Assembly (NCBI RefSeq): GCF_001612725.1
Contig: NZ_BDAZ01000001.1
Coordinates: forward strand, 124,001-188,000
Length of the DNA: 64,000 nt
Direction: 5' to 3'
From: Nocardia anaemiae NBRC 100462
Lineage (GTDB): Bacteria; Actinomycetota; Actinomycetes; Mycobacteriales; Mycobacteriaceae
A program made the translations under genes and the position numbers. Below are positions 26,598 to 36,890 of the stretch, piece after piece. Numbering within the stretch: the stretch's first letter is position 1; each line of letters opens with the position of its first letter. The notes below the pieces were generated by a model that had not been told where the DNA came from, searched no databases, and was given only the letters and a program-made list of their open reading frames with translations.

Positions 26598-27509
26598 TCA
26601 GAGGAGGGTGAGCCAGTTGTGGGGGGTGGGGGTGTGGAGGGCTGCGGTGTGGCGTTTGCGGAGGGTTTGGGTTAGGGGGCCGGGGTGGCCGTTGGAGATG
26701 AGGCGGCCGTCGACTTCGGTGACCGGGGAGGTGCCGGAGGAGGTGCCGGTGACGAAGACCTCGTCGGCTATGTAGAGCTCGGTGAGGTCGATGGTGCGTT
26801 CGACGGTCGGGATGCCGTCTTCGGCGGCGAGGGTGAGGATGGTGCGGCGGTTGATGCCGTCGAGGATGTCGCAGGAGACATCCGGGGTGATCAGGGCGCC
26901 GTTGCGGACGAGGAAGATATTGGCGGCGCTGAGTTCGCAGACGTGGCCGTTGCCGTCGAGGAAGACGCAGTCGTCATATCCGCTGTCGATGGCATCCTGC
27001 TTGGCGAGTACCGAATTGACGTACGCACCATTGACTTTCGCGCGCGATGGAATCGCATTGTCCGGAATGCGCCGCCAGGGACTGGATTTCACCCGCATGC
27101 CGTCTTGGGGCACGATCGGCACCGCGTCGTAGACGAAGATGCTGACCTGGATGGCGCAGCCACGGACCCTGGTGCCCGGAATCGATTCGACGACATGCAC
27201 TGTCGCGCGGACGAATACATCCTCGGTCGGCGCATTGGCCGCGATCAGGTCGACGATCGCCGTGCGGAATCGGGCGAAGTCCCATTCGGCGGCGAACCGG
27301 TCGATGCCGATGATCTTGCAGGATTCTTCGAGCCGCCGGAAATGGTCGTCGAGCCGAAATGCGGTACGTGCCGATCCATCCACATGCACCGGGAACACTG
27401 TGTACACACTGAGGCCATACAGCACCGCCGATGATGCGACGGCGACGGAGGCCTTTTCCGCGTCGATGAGCCGGTCCCCGAAGTACACCTGTGGATAAGG
27501 ATTCACCAT
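26598..27509 (-). CDS. branched-chain amino acid aminotransferase-like protein (class IV PLP enzyme)
   Basis: 303 residues of fold-type IV aminotransferases (IlvE/D-amino acid transaminase/ADC lyase). VNGAYVNSVLAKQDAIDSGYDDCVFLD carries the region of the PLP lysine and the class IV motif, followed by ELSAANIFLVRNGALITP. YTVFPVHVDG in the N-terminal part is close to IlvE-like enzymes. Length fits IlvE (about 300). Cannot separate branched-chain from other amino donors by sequence. Stop codon abuts the second 95-bp repeat. ATG start with MVNPYPQVYFGDRL. Confidence 0.82.
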   Translation of the reverse strand: MVNPYPQVYFGDRLIDAEKASVAVASSAVLYGLSVYTVFPVHVDGSARTAFRLDDHFRRLEESCKIIGIDRFAAEWDFARFRTAIVDLIAANAPTEDVFVRATVHVVESIPGTRVRGCAIQVSIFVYDAVPIVPQDGMRVKSSPWRRIPDNAIPSRAKVNGAYVNSVLAKQDAIDSGYDDCVFLDGNGHVCELSAANIFLVRNGALITPDVSCDILDGINRRTILTLAAEDGIPTVERTIDLTELYIADEVFVTGTSSGTSPVTEVDGRLISNGHPGPLTQTLRKRHTAALHTPTPHNWLTLL

Positions 27510-27575
27510 CGGCGCAGGCTAACAGTCGGCACGCGGGCGGAGCGACGGAATTTCGCACCGCCCGGGCCTTCCCAA

Positions 27576-27995
27576 TCAGTTATCCACAAGCCGGGCGAAG
27601 CGCGCCGTATCCATGTAGTCGCGGAACAGCGTGACCTTGCCATCGCGAACCCGAATGACATTGACGGAGGTGCGAACTCGCGCCCGGGCGGCGCCGGGCA
27701 CCGTCATATCCACCTCGTTCTCCACGAAAACCACTTCGGGATCGGCTGTTTCGTACACCTGTGGATAGATCCTGTGCACCTCGATACCGGACATCCCGGA
27801 CCAGCGCTGCGCGAGATACGCCCGGATCTCCTCGCGCCCGACCAGCCGGGTCGGCATCCCAGGGATGACGAAGGGAATCTCGAATACCGCATCCGGGGCG
27901 AGCAGCTCGACGAACGCGTCGGCATCGCGAGCGGGCAGCCCGTGGAACATGCGTTCAACCAGCTCACGAGGGGTTTCCATCGAAGTCTCCACCAT
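27576..27995 (-). CDS. SnoaL/NTF2-like protein
   Basis: 139 residues with the SnoaL-like cone-fold pattern: RELVERMFHGLPARDADAFVELLAPDAVFEIPFVIPGMPTRLVGREEIRAYL and a C-terminal VIRVRDGKVTLFRDYMD. Such proteins are ketosteroid isomerase-like or simple ligand-binding folds; no catalytic assignment possible. Divergent from a TetR gene with a shared palindrome, hence probably its target. AGG about 9 nt before the first ATG; a second ATG (METPREL) is six codons in. Confidence 0.82.
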   Translation of the reverse strand: MVETSMETPRELVERMFHGLPARDADAFVELLAPDAVFEIPFVIPGMPTRLVGREEIRAYLAQRWSGMSGIEVHRIYPQVYETADPEVVFVENEVDMTVPGAARARVRTSVNVIRVRDGKVTLFRDYMDTARFARLVDN

Positions 27996-28013
27996 GAGTA
28001 CACCTGCTTCAAT

Positions 28014-28037
28014 TAAGCGGAACGTTGACCCCGCTTA
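28014..28037. promoter_or_regulatory. TAAGCGG-N10-CCGCTTA operator
   Basis: Perfect 7-bp arms around a 10-nt spacer, with a third half-site-like CCCCGCTT at 28053-28060. It sits between the divergent SnoaL-like and TetR genes, 18 nt from the former start. Confidence 0.7.
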
Positions 28038-28088
28038 TCATCCGGAACGACCGCCCCGCTTGTCAATGCCTGCAGTAAACTCGGCCTG

Positions 28089-28706
28089 GTGACCGAGCGC
28101 AGCGACGGAACCACCGACACAGCGGTCGCCGCGGAGCCGAGCCCCAGCGATCGCGAGGAACCACGCCCGCTGCGCGCAGACGCGCGCCGCAATCGCGATC
28201 GAGTACTCGCCGCCGCCCAAGAGGCCTTCGCCGCCCAGGGCATTTCGGTCCCACTCGACGAAATCGCCCGCCGCGCAGGCGTCGGCGCGGGCACCGTCTA
28301 CCGCCACTTCCCCACCAAGGAAGCCCTTTTCGAAGCCGCGATCGTGGACCGCGTCGAGCGCATGATCAGCTACGCCCGCGAACTCGCCACCGCTCCCGAC
28401 GCTGGCAAGGCCTTCTTCGACTTCCTCGACCGCATGGTCGCCGAGGGCACGGTTAAACGCGACCTAGCCGAAGCCGTGGGCGCCGACGCCCCCGAATACC
28501 GCAAACCCGCCCACGACCTGAACGCCGCCATCGCCGAATTACTGACCCGCGCACAACAATCCGGGGACGTACGAAGCGACATCGATATCGACGACCTCAT
28601 GCGCGTCGTAAAGGGCACCTTCCTGGCCGCCAACACCGCCAACACCACCGCGGCGCAACGCCGCCGCACCTTCGCGATCGTGTTCGACGGGCTTCGCCCG
28701 CACTGA
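28089..28706 (+). CDS. TetR-family repressor
   Basis: 205 residues. An acidic, disordered leader of about 28 residues precedes the helix-turn-helix (DARRNRDRVLAAAQEAFAAQG, VPLDEIARRAGVGAGTVYRHFPTKEALFEA), which belongs to the VYRHF TetR subgroup. Divergent from the SnoaL-like gene. TAAACT (28076-28081) ends 7 nt before the GTG, so the transcript is likely leaderless. Ligand unknown. Confidence 0.9.
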   Translation: MTERSDGTTDTAVAAEPSPSDREEPRPLRADARRNRDRVLAAAQEAFAAQGISVPLDEIARRAGVGAGTVYRHFPTKEALFEAAIVDRVERMISYARELATAPDAGKAFFDFLDRMVAEGTVKRDLAEAVGADAPEYRKPAHDLNAAIAELLTRAQQSGDVRSDIDIDDLMRVVKGTFLAANTANTTAAQRRRTFAIVFDGLRPH

Positions 28707-29011
28707 CCCCGCCCGGCACAGCCTCGAGCTGCCCGCTCAGCTATCACGCCGTGTTCGAAATTTGAATACGTTCATTCAGAACACTGGGCGTTTCGACCGA
28801 CCACGACCACACCAACCGAAGGAACGACACCGAATCCGTCGGTTGATCGAAGCCAGATACGAGACGGCATTCCGTCGCCACACCGGGCTCGGGTTGTCGC
28901 CAGCCGCATCCGTCAGCGTCGCTATCCGGTCCCTGATCCAAACCTACTGTGGGACAAGCCCGCTCGCCTCGACTCCGGTCCCATTCATTGTCGAGGCGAG
29001 CAGGCAGACCT
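28707..29011. other. gene-free stretch with two inverted repeats
   Basis: 305 nt without a credible gene. GTGTTC (28751-28756) and GAACAC (28779-28784) enclose TGAAT-N6-ATTCA, an A/T-rich nested palindrome 45 nt past the tetR stop. A second hairpin at 28962-29001 is listed separately. Confidence 0.4.
28962..29001 (-). terminator. hairpin downstream of the alpha/beta hydrolase
   Basis: GCTCGCCTCGAC (28962-28973) pairs perfectly with GTCGAGGCGAGC (28990-29001), 10 nt past the hydrolase stop on its strand; no clear T-run. Confidence 0.6.
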
Positions 29012-29983
29012 CTATCGGCTCGCACCTTCCCGATCACCGCGGACTGTGGACAAATCGTGGCGTGCAGTGCGGCAAGCCACGACGATGATCTTGCGAGCCG
29101 CGCGACCTTCCGGGCTGGGCATCAACGCGTAGTTGTGCGGAAGCCCCGGGCCCTCGTGGTAGTCGACCGGTATGCCAGCGGCTTCGGCGCGGGTGGTCAG
29201 CGCTCTGGCGTCGGCCAGGACCATTTCGTGGGTGCCGCAGAAGATGGTCAAGGGCGGCAGCCCCTCGAGGGGGCCGAACACTGGGCTGACACGCGGGTCG
29301 CGCAGGTCGAGGCCGTCGGCGTAGATCCGCGCGATCTCGGCCATGCCGGGCCGCTGATGCAGTGGATCGACCTGTTCGAGCGCGGGCAGTGCCGGATCGG
29401 ACAGGGTGGCATCGAACCACCCGGAGATCAGCACGACCCGCGACGGTTGCGGCCCACCCTGATCGCGCACGGCATGCGCTGCCGCCAGCGCCAGCAGACC
29501 GCCTGCCGAATTGCCCATGACCACGGTCTTCCCGGACCCGCGCTGCTCGATCGTGCGGGTGACTATCGCGGCGGTGGTGGCCACCATATCCGCGGCGCCG
29601 CTATGCGGGATCAGCGGATAGATCAGGACCACGACCTCCGCCGGAATGGCGGCGGCGAGTTCGCGGACGAAACTCCAGTGCGGGCGCACGATCTCGGCGA
29701 AAAAGCCGCCGCCGTGCAGGAAAACCACGCTGACGTCGGTGGGTCCGGTGTTCGGCGTGATCCGGAATACCGGCCAACCGTCGAGATCATCCCGGGTGAC
29801 GCTCGCCGCCTTGCGCAGAAATGCCGGTGGCCGTACCTCTTTGACGCGACGGTCGCGCTTTTCCAGCGCCGCATGAACCCCTTCCGCGCTGCCGAGCATC
29901 TGCTTCTGACCGCGCGATGCCAGCAGTGCGGTGATGGCTCTGGTCTGCCAGCTCGGCTTCGCGGCAACTCCGTCGGTTGTCAT
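29012..29983 (-). CDS. alpha/beta hydrolase, hormone-sensitive-lipase type esterase
   Basis: 323 residues. Oxyanion-hole HGGG (90-93), nucleophile GNSAGG with Ser159, an aspartate-bearing segment near HEMVLADA and the catalytic His in GPGLPHNYAL give a complete HSL-family (Lip-type) triad. Substrate probably short-chain esters. No signal peptide. Divergent from an AraC-type gene 70 nt away, which may control it. In mycolata many such enzymes are annotated as Lip proteins. Confidence 0.86.
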   Translation of the reverse strand: MTTDGVAAKPSWQTRAITALLASRGQKQMLGSAEGVHAALEKRDRRVKEVRPPAFLRKAASVTRDDLDGWPVFRITPNTGPTDVSVVFLHGGGFFAEIVRPHWSFVRELAAAIPAEVVVLIYPLIPHSGAADMVATTAAIVTRTIEQRGSGKTVVMGNSAGGLLALAAAHAVRDQGGPQPSRVVLISGWFDATLSDPALPALEQVDPLHQRPGMAEIARIYADGLDLRDPRVSPVFGPLEGLPPLTIFCGTHEMVLADARALTTRAEAAGIPVDYHEGPGLPHNYALMPSPEGRAARKIIVVACRTARHDLSTVRGDREGASR

Positions 29984-30053
29984 ATCCGTTCATCTTCCTG
30001 TCGTCGCGGCTCGCACCGGCTGATCGCGCCGGGCACCGATTAGCCTGACGAAC

Positions 30054-30797
30054 ATGACCGGTACCGCGCTTTCACAAACCTGCGGTGCGCCGGTCGTGTG
30101 GACGCGGCCCGGGCATACCGGATATCTCGGTCCGGAACTGGGCGTCGGGATGCATGCCACGTCGATCGCATATCTGGGCCTGAGCCTGGACGGACCGTTC
30201 GCCGTGGAGACGGCGGCGGATGAGCCGATCATCACTCGCAGTGTGTTCATACCGGCTCGGGTACCAGCCCGCATTGTCTCGGATGGCCGGATCGCGTTAC
30301 TGTTCGCCGAACCCGGCAGCGCGATGATCGCCGGAGTCATCACCGGATCGGGTAGCAACGTCGAGTCCGCGGCTGTCGATCCGAGCGCCGAAGCCGTCCT
30401 CATCACCGCCGCCCGCGCCGGTGTCGCCGAGCTGGAGCGTCTGATATCGGTTCCGCAACCGGCCATCGACCCGCGCATCGATGCCATCGTGCGCGACATT
30501 CGAGAAGACCCGACCGCGCATCTGCGCGCCGAGCACGCGGCCGAGGCCGCTGGAATGTCGGAAACCCACTTCCTACGAACCTTCGCCGCACACACCGGCA
30601 CCACATTTCGCCGCTACCGCCAATGGGCGCGGCTGCGAATGGTTTTCGCGAGTCTGGCCGCAGGGCACGACCTCACCCGCTGCGCCGCCGATGCCGGATT
30701 CGCCTCGCCGTCACACCTGAGCGAAACCTTCCGGCGCACATTCGGGCTGTCGCTGACCGAACTACTCAGCTCGTCGGTGACATTCGATATTCGATGA
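30054..30797 (+). CDS. AraC-family transcriptional regulator
   Basis: 247 residues. The C-terminal 100 residues hold the two AraC helix-turn-helices: HLRAEHAAEAAGMSETHFLRTFAAHTG and LTRCAADAGFASPSHLSETFRRTFG. The N-terminal part is cupin-like (VWTRPGHTGYLGPELG...HATSIAYLGLSLDG). TAGCCT (30041-30046) ends 7 nt before the ATG, indicating a leaderless mRNA. Divergent from the esterase gene; likely regulator of it. A terminator at 30812-30841 follows. Confidence 0.88.
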   Translation: MTGTALSQTCGAPVVWTRPGHTGYLGPELGVGMHATSIAYLGLSLDGPFAVETAADEPIITRSVFIPARVPARIVSDGRIALLFAEPGSAMIAGVITGSGSNVESAAVDPSAEAVLITAARAGVAELERLISVPQPAIDPRIDAIVRDIREDPTAHLRAEHAAEAAGMSETHFLRTFAAHTGTTFRRYRQWARLRMVFASLAAGHDLTRCAADAGFASPSHLSETFRRTFGLSLTELLSSSVTFDIR

Positions 30798-30811
30798 CCG
30801 GAAAGCCAACG

Positions 30812-30841
30812 GGCCGTTCAGATCTCGCGATCGGAACGGCC
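30812..30841. terminator. bidirectional hairpin between AraC gene and asd
   Basis: GGCCGTTC (30812-30819) pairs with GAACGGCC (30834-30841) around a 14-nt loop, between convergent genes. Confidence 0.65.
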
Positions 30842-30848
30842 AGTTCAG

Positions 30849-31886
<1,038 letters not shown>

Positions 31887-33152
31887 TTATCGTCCTGTTC
31901 CCGCGTGGACGACGGCGACCTCGTCGCCGCCCAGATCGAAGGCCTTGTGCAGCACCTGCACGGCCTCGTCCAGTTCGGTGTCCTTGACCAGCACCGAGAT
32001 CCGGATCTCGGAGGTGGAGATGAGGTCGATATTCACGCCCGCGTTCGCCAGCGCCTCACAGAAGGTGGCGGTGACGCCGGGATGGCTCTTCATACCCGCG
32101 CCGACGAGGGAGACCTTGCCGATGTGGTCGTCGTAGAGCACCTGCGAGAAGCCGATCTCGTCCTGACGCTTGGTCAGCATCTCCACCGCACGCGCGCCCT
32201 CGGTCTTGGGCAGGGTGAAGGTGATATCGGTCTTGCCGGTTTCGATCTTGGAGATGTTCTGCAGGACCATATCGATATTGATCTCGGCGTCGGCGATCGC
32301 GCGGAACACCTTGGCGGCGTAGCCAGGTTCGTCCGGTAGGCCGACCACGGTCACCTTGGCCTCGCTGCGGTCGTGCGCGACGCCCGTGAGGATTGCTTGC
32401 TCCAAGGGGATGTCCTCCATCGATCCATAGACGTAGGTGCCGGGCTTGTCGGTGTAGGACGAGCGCACATGCACCGGAACGTTGTAGCGGCGCGCGTATT
32501 CCACACAGCGCAGCATGAGTACCTTCGCGCCGCAGGCCGCGAGCTCGAGCATCTCCTCATAGGAGACCTGCTCGAGCTGCTGCGCATCGGGCACGATCCG
32601 CGGGTCGGCGGTGAAGACGCCGTCCACATCGGTGTAGATCTCGCAGACGTCGGCATGCAGCGCCGCGGCCAGCGCGACCGCGGTGGTGTCGGAGCCGCCC
32701 CGACCGAGCGTGGTGACGTCGCGGCTGTCCTGGCTGACGCCCTGGAAACCGGCGACCAGCACGACCAGACCCTCGTCCAGCGCGGCGCGCACCCGGCCCG
32801 GGGTGACGTCGATGATCTTGGCGTTACCGTGCGATCCGGTGGTGATCACACCCGCCTGCGAGCCGGTGAACGAGCGAGCCTCGGCGCCGAGCGAATGGAT
32901 GGCCATGGCGACCAGCGCATTGGAGATGCGCTCACCCGAGGTGAGCAGCATGTCCATTTCCCGAGCCGGTGGCGCCGGCGCCACCTGCTGCGCCAGATCG
33001 AGTAGCTCATCGGTGGTATCGCCCATGGCCGAGCAGACGACCACCACGTCGTGGCCCTGCTTCTTCGTCTCGACGATCCGTTCAGCGACGCGCCGGATAC
33101 GCTCGGCGGTTGCCACCGAGGATCCTCCGTACTTCTGAACAACGAGAGCCAC
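31887..33152 (-). CDS. ask: aspartokinase (class with two ACT domains)
   Basis: 421 residues, the same length as the M. tuberculosis enzyme. Kinase motif [15 protein letters not shown] at the N-terminus, [19 protein letters not shown] in the middle, and ACT domains from about residue 260 ([28 protein letters not shown]). GTG start with GGAGG 8 nt upstream. In related actinomycetes an internal start yields a separate beta subunit made of the ACT domains; SMEDIPLEQ is a plausible internal Met here. First gene of the ask-asd operon; feedback control by lysine/threonine is usual. Confidence 0.95.
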   Translation of the reverse strand: MALVVQKYGGSSVATAERIRRVAERIVETKKQGHDVVVVCSAMGDTTDELLDLAQQVAPAPPAREMDMLLTSGERISNALVAMAIHSLGAEARSFTGSQAGVITTGSHGNAKIIDVTPGRVRAALDEGLVVLVAGFQGVSQDSRDVTTLGRGGSDTTAVALAAALHADVCEIYTDVDGVFTADPRIVPDAQQLEQVSYEEMLELAACGAKVLMLRCVEYARRYNVPVHVRSSYTDKPGTYVYGSMEDIPLEQAILTGVAHDRSEAKVTVVGLPDEPGYAAKVFRAIADAEINIDMVLQNISKIETGKTDITFTLPKTEGARAVEMLTKRQDEIGFSQVLYDDHIGKVSLVGAGMKSHPGVTATFCEALANAGVNIDLISTSEIRISVLVKDTELDEAVQVLHKAFDLGGDEVAVVHAGTGR

Positions 33153-33537
33153 GACAGGGTCCTCCAAGATCGACAATCAGCTGCTAACAGCACCCCAGCG
33201 TACCGGCCGCGGTCCAGCGGATTTGTTCCTACCTCCTCGGCCCACGAGTACCGAAGGGGCCGTTCGCGACTCGATCTCGGCCGAAATCGCTGCCTGACTT
33301 CGACGATCCTTGTCATCGGAGAGGCCGTGAGCAGACCGCATCACACAGCACACGTTGATGCGTCAACTAACTCGGACGCCGACTCGCCACCGACGCCGTC
33401 CGAGCCCGCGCTCGGTCCGCAAAACAGCTCGAGCACCGAACGAGTTACGCGGTAGTTCGCCTTCAACCGACTGCACGAAACCTCGGTGCCGAACGGGCGG
33501 CGGACACCGACTGGGCACGAGGAGGACGATGTAGTCC
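33153..33537. other. intergenic region between ask and the YjbQ gene
   Basis: 385 nt, no credible gene. It carries the promoter for leftward ask-asd. GGAGGACGATG near 33520-33531 lies close to the YjbQ start. No clear hairpin or repeat noticed. Confidence 0.3.
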
Positions 33538-33945
33538 ATGAAAAGCACGGTGATCGAGGTGACCACGGGACGGTCCGAAGTCGTGTACGACATCACCCCG
33601 CAGTGCGCGTCATTCGCGCGCGAGGCGGGCGCGGACGGATTGCTGCACATCTTCGTCCCGCATGCCACGGCCGGGATCGCGATCATGGAGCTCGGCGCAC
33701 GCAGCGATGACGACCTGCTCGCCGCATTGCGCGACCTACTGCCCGCCGACGATCGCTGGCGACATGCGCACGGCTCACGCGGGCACGGCCGCTCCCACGT
33801 AATGCCCGCACTGATCCCGCCCTACGCCACCGTCCCGATCATCGGCGGCGCACTCACCTTGGGCACCTGGCAATCAATCGCCCTGGTCGACCTCAACATC
33901 GACAACCCAGACCGCCAACTCCGCCTCTCCTTCCTCCCCGGCTAG
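33538..33945 (+). CDS. YjbQ family protein (UPF0047)
   Basis: 135 residues, complete. YjbQ motifs: DGLLHIFVPHATAGIAIMELG, and DRWRHAHGSRGHGRSHVMPAL followed by PIIGGALTLGTWQSIALVDLN. The conserved His/Asp/Glu cluster could bind metal; some members have weak thiamine-phosphate synthase activity, but the physiological role is unclear. GGAGGA lies upstream of the ATG. Stand-alone. Confidence 0.88.
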   Translation: MKSTVIEVTTGRSEVVYDITPQCASFAREAGADGLLHIFVPHATAGIAIMELGARSDDDLLAALRDLLPADDRWRHAHGSRGHGRSHVMPALIPPYATVPIIGGALTLGTWQSIALVDLNIDNPDRQLRLSFLPG

Positions 33946-34024
33946 GCCCCAGCACAGCTGGACAGACGATCACGAGCATCCTTGGTGGCATCGCCCGAGA
34001 GACCACTCGAGCAACACATGGTGA

Positions 34025-34609
34025 TCATCCGTCCAATTTCCTGGTCAGCCAGGTGACCTGGGTGCCGTTGTGGAATTCGGTGCGTTTTGTCGGGGTGAAT
34101 AGGGTGGGGGTGAATTCGCCTGCGAAGGCTGGGGTTCCGGTCGCTGCTACCACCGGATAGCTCTTGATGACGAGCTCATCGATCTCGCCGAGCAGGTGCG
34201 CGGCGAGCTTGCCGCCACCGGCCAGCCAGATATCCATGCCATCCTCCCGCTTCAGACGGCGCACCAGGCCGACCGGATCGCCGTCGACCAGTTCGACAGT
34301 CGGGTCATCGATGCGGCCGAGGGAACTCGAGACGATGTACTGGCGCATATGCGCGTACGGGCTGGTCACGCCGATGGCCTGGGCCGGAGCATAGGTTCCT
34401 CGACCCATCATCAAGGTGTCGAACTGCTGATTCGGCGCGTCCACCGCGAGCCCGAGATGCGGGCGCACATGAGTCGGCAGCGTCTCCGGATAATCGGCCT
34501 TGATCCAGTCCAACATGTCGTTCCCGACTGGATAGAAGCTGATGTCGTCGCCGGGCCCCGCGATGTAGCCGTCGAGGGACATGCCGACAAAGTAAATGAG
34601 TTTTCGCAT
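34025..34609 (-). CDS. dihydrofolate reductase-fold protein (RibD C-terminal type), copy 2
   Basis: 194 residues starting MRKLIYFVGMSLDGYIAG, with the RibD_C/DHFR core LMMGRGTYAP, PTVELVDGDPVGLVRRLK and DIWLAGGGKLAAHLL. Probably an NADPH-dependent reductase; substrate unknown. About 60 percent identical by eye to the neighbouring copy 29 nt upstream on the same strand, so a tandem duplication. The start is fixed by shared MRKL and the paralogue. Probably controlled by the divergent TetR. Confidence 0.85.
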   Translation of the reverse strand: MRKLIYFVGMSLDGYIAGPGDDISFYPVGNDMLDWIKADYPETLPTHVRPHLGLAVDAPNQQFDTLMMGRGTYAPAQAIGVTSPYAHMRQYIVSSSLGRIDDPTVELVDGDPVGLVRRLKREDGMDIWLAGGGKLAAHLLGEIDELVIKSYPVVAATGTPAFAGEFTPTLFTPTKRTEFHNGTQVTWLTRKLDG

Positions 34610-34638
34610 ATGACTGTCTCTTTCGTGAAGCCGGATGG

Positions 34639-35214
34639 TCAGGCCCGGGAGAACCAGGTGACCTGCGCGCCGTTGCCGAACTCCCGGCGCTGGGTCGGTG
34701 CGAACAGGGTGGGGTTGAACGCACCCGTGAAGGCGGATATGCCACCGCCCGCGACGACCGGGTAGCTCTTGACGATCATCTCGTCGAGTTCGTCGAGCAG
34801 CGCCCCGGCCAGCTGGCCGCCGCCACACAGCCAGATATCGCCGCCCGGTTCGGCCTTCAGCCGTCGCACCAGCCCGACCGGATCGCTCGCGACCACCTCG
34901 ACCTGCGGATCCTCGACCGGGCCGAGGGTGCTCGATATGACGTACTGCCGCAAATGCGCAAACGGACTTGTGACCCCTTCGGACAGGCCGGGCTCATAGC
35001 TCCCGCGGCCCATCAGCACGGTGTCGAACCGCTTACTCGGCTCGTCCACCGCCATCCCGACGTGGGGCCGCACGTGAGTCGGTACGAGGTCCGGGTACCG
35101 CGCCGTGATCCACTCCGTCATCTCGGCGTCGAGCGGATAGAAGTCGTACTCCCCTGCCGGACCCGCGATATAGCCGTCGAGCGATACGGCCACGTAGTAA
35201 ACGAGTTTTCGCAT
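34639..35214 (-). CDS. dihydrofolate reductase-fold protein (RibD C-terminal type), copy 1
   Basis: 191 residues, MRKLVYYVAVSLDGYIAG, then VLMGRGSYEPG, EDPQVEVVASDPVGLVRRLK and DIWLCGGGQLAGALLDELD. The first gene of the pair, nearest the operator at 35244-35260. Same fold and likely same chemistry as its paralogue; the two differ mainly in the loop after residue 20 and in the C-terminal tail. Not a housekeeping folA: typical FolA motifs are lacking. Confidence 0.85.
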   Translation of the reverse strand: MRKLVYYVAVSLDGYIAGPAGEYDFYPLDAEMTEWITARYPDLVPTHVRPHVGMAVDEPSKRFDTVLMGRGSYEPGLSEGVTSPFAHLRQYVISSTLGPVEDPQVEVVASDPVGLVRRLKAEPGGDIWLCGGGQLAGALLDELDEMIVKSYPVVAGGGISAFTGAFNPTLFAPTQRREFGNGAQVTWFSRA

Positions 35215-35243
35215 ATCAATACCGCCTGATCCGTTGTACTCTG

Positions 35244-35260
35244 CTTGAAGTGGTTTCAAG
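35244..35260. promoter_or_regulatory. CTTGAA-N5-TTCAAG operator between reductase pair and tetR
   Basis: Perfect 6-bp arms, with a further TGTCAAG half site at 35281-35287 next to the tetR start and imperfect GTACT/AGTAC flanks. Position fits repression of both directions. Confidence 0.7.
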
Positions 35261-35287
35261 GTAGTACTACAGATGGAGTGGTGTCAA

Positions 35288-35893
35288 GTGCGAACGAATC
35301 CGGAGCGGCGGCAAGCCCTGCTCGATGCGGCGATCGAGGTGTTGGCGAAGGAGGGGGCGCGCGGGCTCACCTTTCGCGCGGTGGACAAGGAGGCCCAGGT
35401 GCCCGCGGGGACGGCGTCGAACTATTTCGCCAACCGCGACGACCTGCTGACCCAAGTGGGCGGGCGATTCTACGAACGCTTGACGCCCAGCGCCGCGACC
35501 ATGGCCGACCTCACGACCGGCCCGAAGACGCGGGCGCATATCACCGAGCTGATGCGCGAGACAGTCGGTCGCCTCGAGGCCTTCCGGACCGGCTACCTGG
35601 CCATGCTCGAGCTGCGCCTGGAGGCGACGCGGCGACCGGAGTTGCGCGCGGTCATGACCGAGGCGGTGCGCGCGGATCTCGATTTCAATGTGCGCAACCA
35701 TCTCGAAGCCGGGCTGCCCGGCGACGAAAAATCGGTGATGCTGTTGTATCTGGCGCTGAATTGGCTGATCGTGGATCGGCTGACGCTGCCGGGAATCTTC
35801 AGCGAGGCACAGAGCCAGGAACTGATCGCGGCCGCGGTCGATCGACTCGTCGGTGACGAGCGAAACGCCGCGCAGTACGGGGAACCCTTGTGA
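35288..35893 (+). CDS. TetR-family repressor
   Basis: 201 residues. HTH: RRQALLDAAIEVLAKEGARGLTFRAVDKEAQVPAGTASNYFANRDDLL. GTG chosen because GGAG lies 9 nt upstream; an ATG five codons earlier has no ribosome-binding site and lies close to the operator. C-terminal domain has a VNLLYLALNWLIVDRL-like helix typical of small-molecule-binding TetRs. Divergent from the DHFR-like pair and almost certainly its regulator. Confidence 0.88.
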   Translation: MRTNPERRQALLDAAIEVLAKEGARGLTFRAVDKEAQVPAGTASNYFANRDDLLTQVGGRFYERLTPSAATMADLTTGPKTRAHITELMRETVGRLEAFRTGYLAMLELRLEATRRPELRAVMTEAVRADLDFNVRNHLEAGLPGDEKSVMLLYLALNWLIVDRLTLPGIFSEAQSQELIAAAVDRLVGDERNAAQYGEPL

Positions 35894-35923
35894 CACGCGT
35901 CACTGCCATTCGATAATGGGGCG

Positions 35924-36112
35924 ATGATGGCGAATGTCGGAGACCGGCTCCTCGTGCACGGCCACGTTGTGGGACAGAGTGATCGCCACGGCGAAATCGT
36001 CGAAGTCCGCGGGCCTCAGGGCGCACCGCCGTATGTGGTGCGATTCGATGACGGGCACGAATCGCTCGTCTACCCAGGTCCGGACGCGATCATCGAACCG
36101 ACGCCGCACTGA
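35924..36112 (+). CDS. DUF1918 small protein (62 aa)
   Basis: MMANVGDRLLVHGHVVGQSDRHGEIVEVRGPQG, continuing PPYVVRFDDGHESLVYPGPDAII: a complete DUF1918 (SH3-like barrel), widespread in actinobacteria with unknown role. Either of the two first ATGs could be used. Cytosolic. Stands alone downstream of tetR. Confidence 0.85.
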   Translation: MMANVGDRLLVHGHVVGQSDRHGEIVEVRGPQGAPPYVVRFDDGHESLVYPGPDAIIEPTPH

Positions 36113-36401
36113 GCCCCGGTCCGAGCGGGCCCGCTCGCCGCGGGCCCGTTACCTCCTGCCCAGACGCGAATACCTTGCGCACGATCGACTTACAGCACCG
36201 GCGGCAAGTCCACTGGATCCGCCGATTTCGCGGTTCATTCGAAAATACTGAACCGTAACTTGTTCTCGCCGTACATAATCGACCGTGATCCCCCCGAGAT
36301 ATGCGGCCGATGTGGCTTCGGGCACTGCCCGCTCAGTTGACTTGCGAATGTGTCGCTGGGCACAATTTGCCGATGTAGTTGGGCGGGGGCGGAGGTATGG
36401 A

Positions 36402-36860
36402 ATGCGTACAAAGACCGATATCCGTTTCGTCGTCGACGCCGATCCCGAGCAGGTAATGGATGCGCTGGCCGCGGTCGAGATGCTCCCGGAGTGGTCGACC
36501 TCCTACAGCGACGCCCGGGTCGCCAGCCGGGACGACGAGCTGCGCCCGCGCCGGGTATTCGTCAAAGCGGAACTGATGGGCCGGTCGGATCTGCAGGTCC
36601 TGGAGTACGAATGGACCGAGACCCGCTCCTCCTGGGAGGTCACCGACAGTACCGAGGGGGTGAAGGGTGGCGGCTGGTTCGAGGTCACCGAAGGCGAGGA
36701 GGGCACCGAGGTCTGGTACCATGTCGAGCTCTACATCCCGATCCCCATTCCGGGCATGCTGGTGAAACGGACCATGCGCCGCTCGAATGAGGCCGTGGTA
36801 CAGAACTTCATCGAGTTCGCCGAGGGCTTCACCGAGAACGAAAACTATCAGGCCGTGTAG
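36402..36860 (+). CDS. SRPBCC-family polyketide cyclase/START-like protein
   Basis: 152 residues beginning MRTKTDIRFVVDADPEQVMDAL. The helix-grip fold pattern (two strands, V-shaped helices, long C-terminal helix NEAVVQNFIEFAEGF) matches SRPBCC ligand-binding proteins. GGAGG lies 6 nt before this ATG, so the longer frame upstream is not used. Ligand unknown; mycolata hold many such proteins, some in lipid handling. A short gap separates it from ltrA. Confidence 0.82.
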   Translation: MRTKTDIRFVVDADPEQVMDALAAVEMLPEWSTSYSDARVASRDDELRPRRVFVKAELMGRSDLQVLEYEWTETRSSWEVTDSTEGVKGGGWFEVTEGEEGTEVWYHVELYIPIPIPGMLVKRTMRRSNEAVVQNFIEFAEGFTENENYQAV

Positions 36861-36890
36861 AACCCACATGTCGCATACGGATGCGACGAT

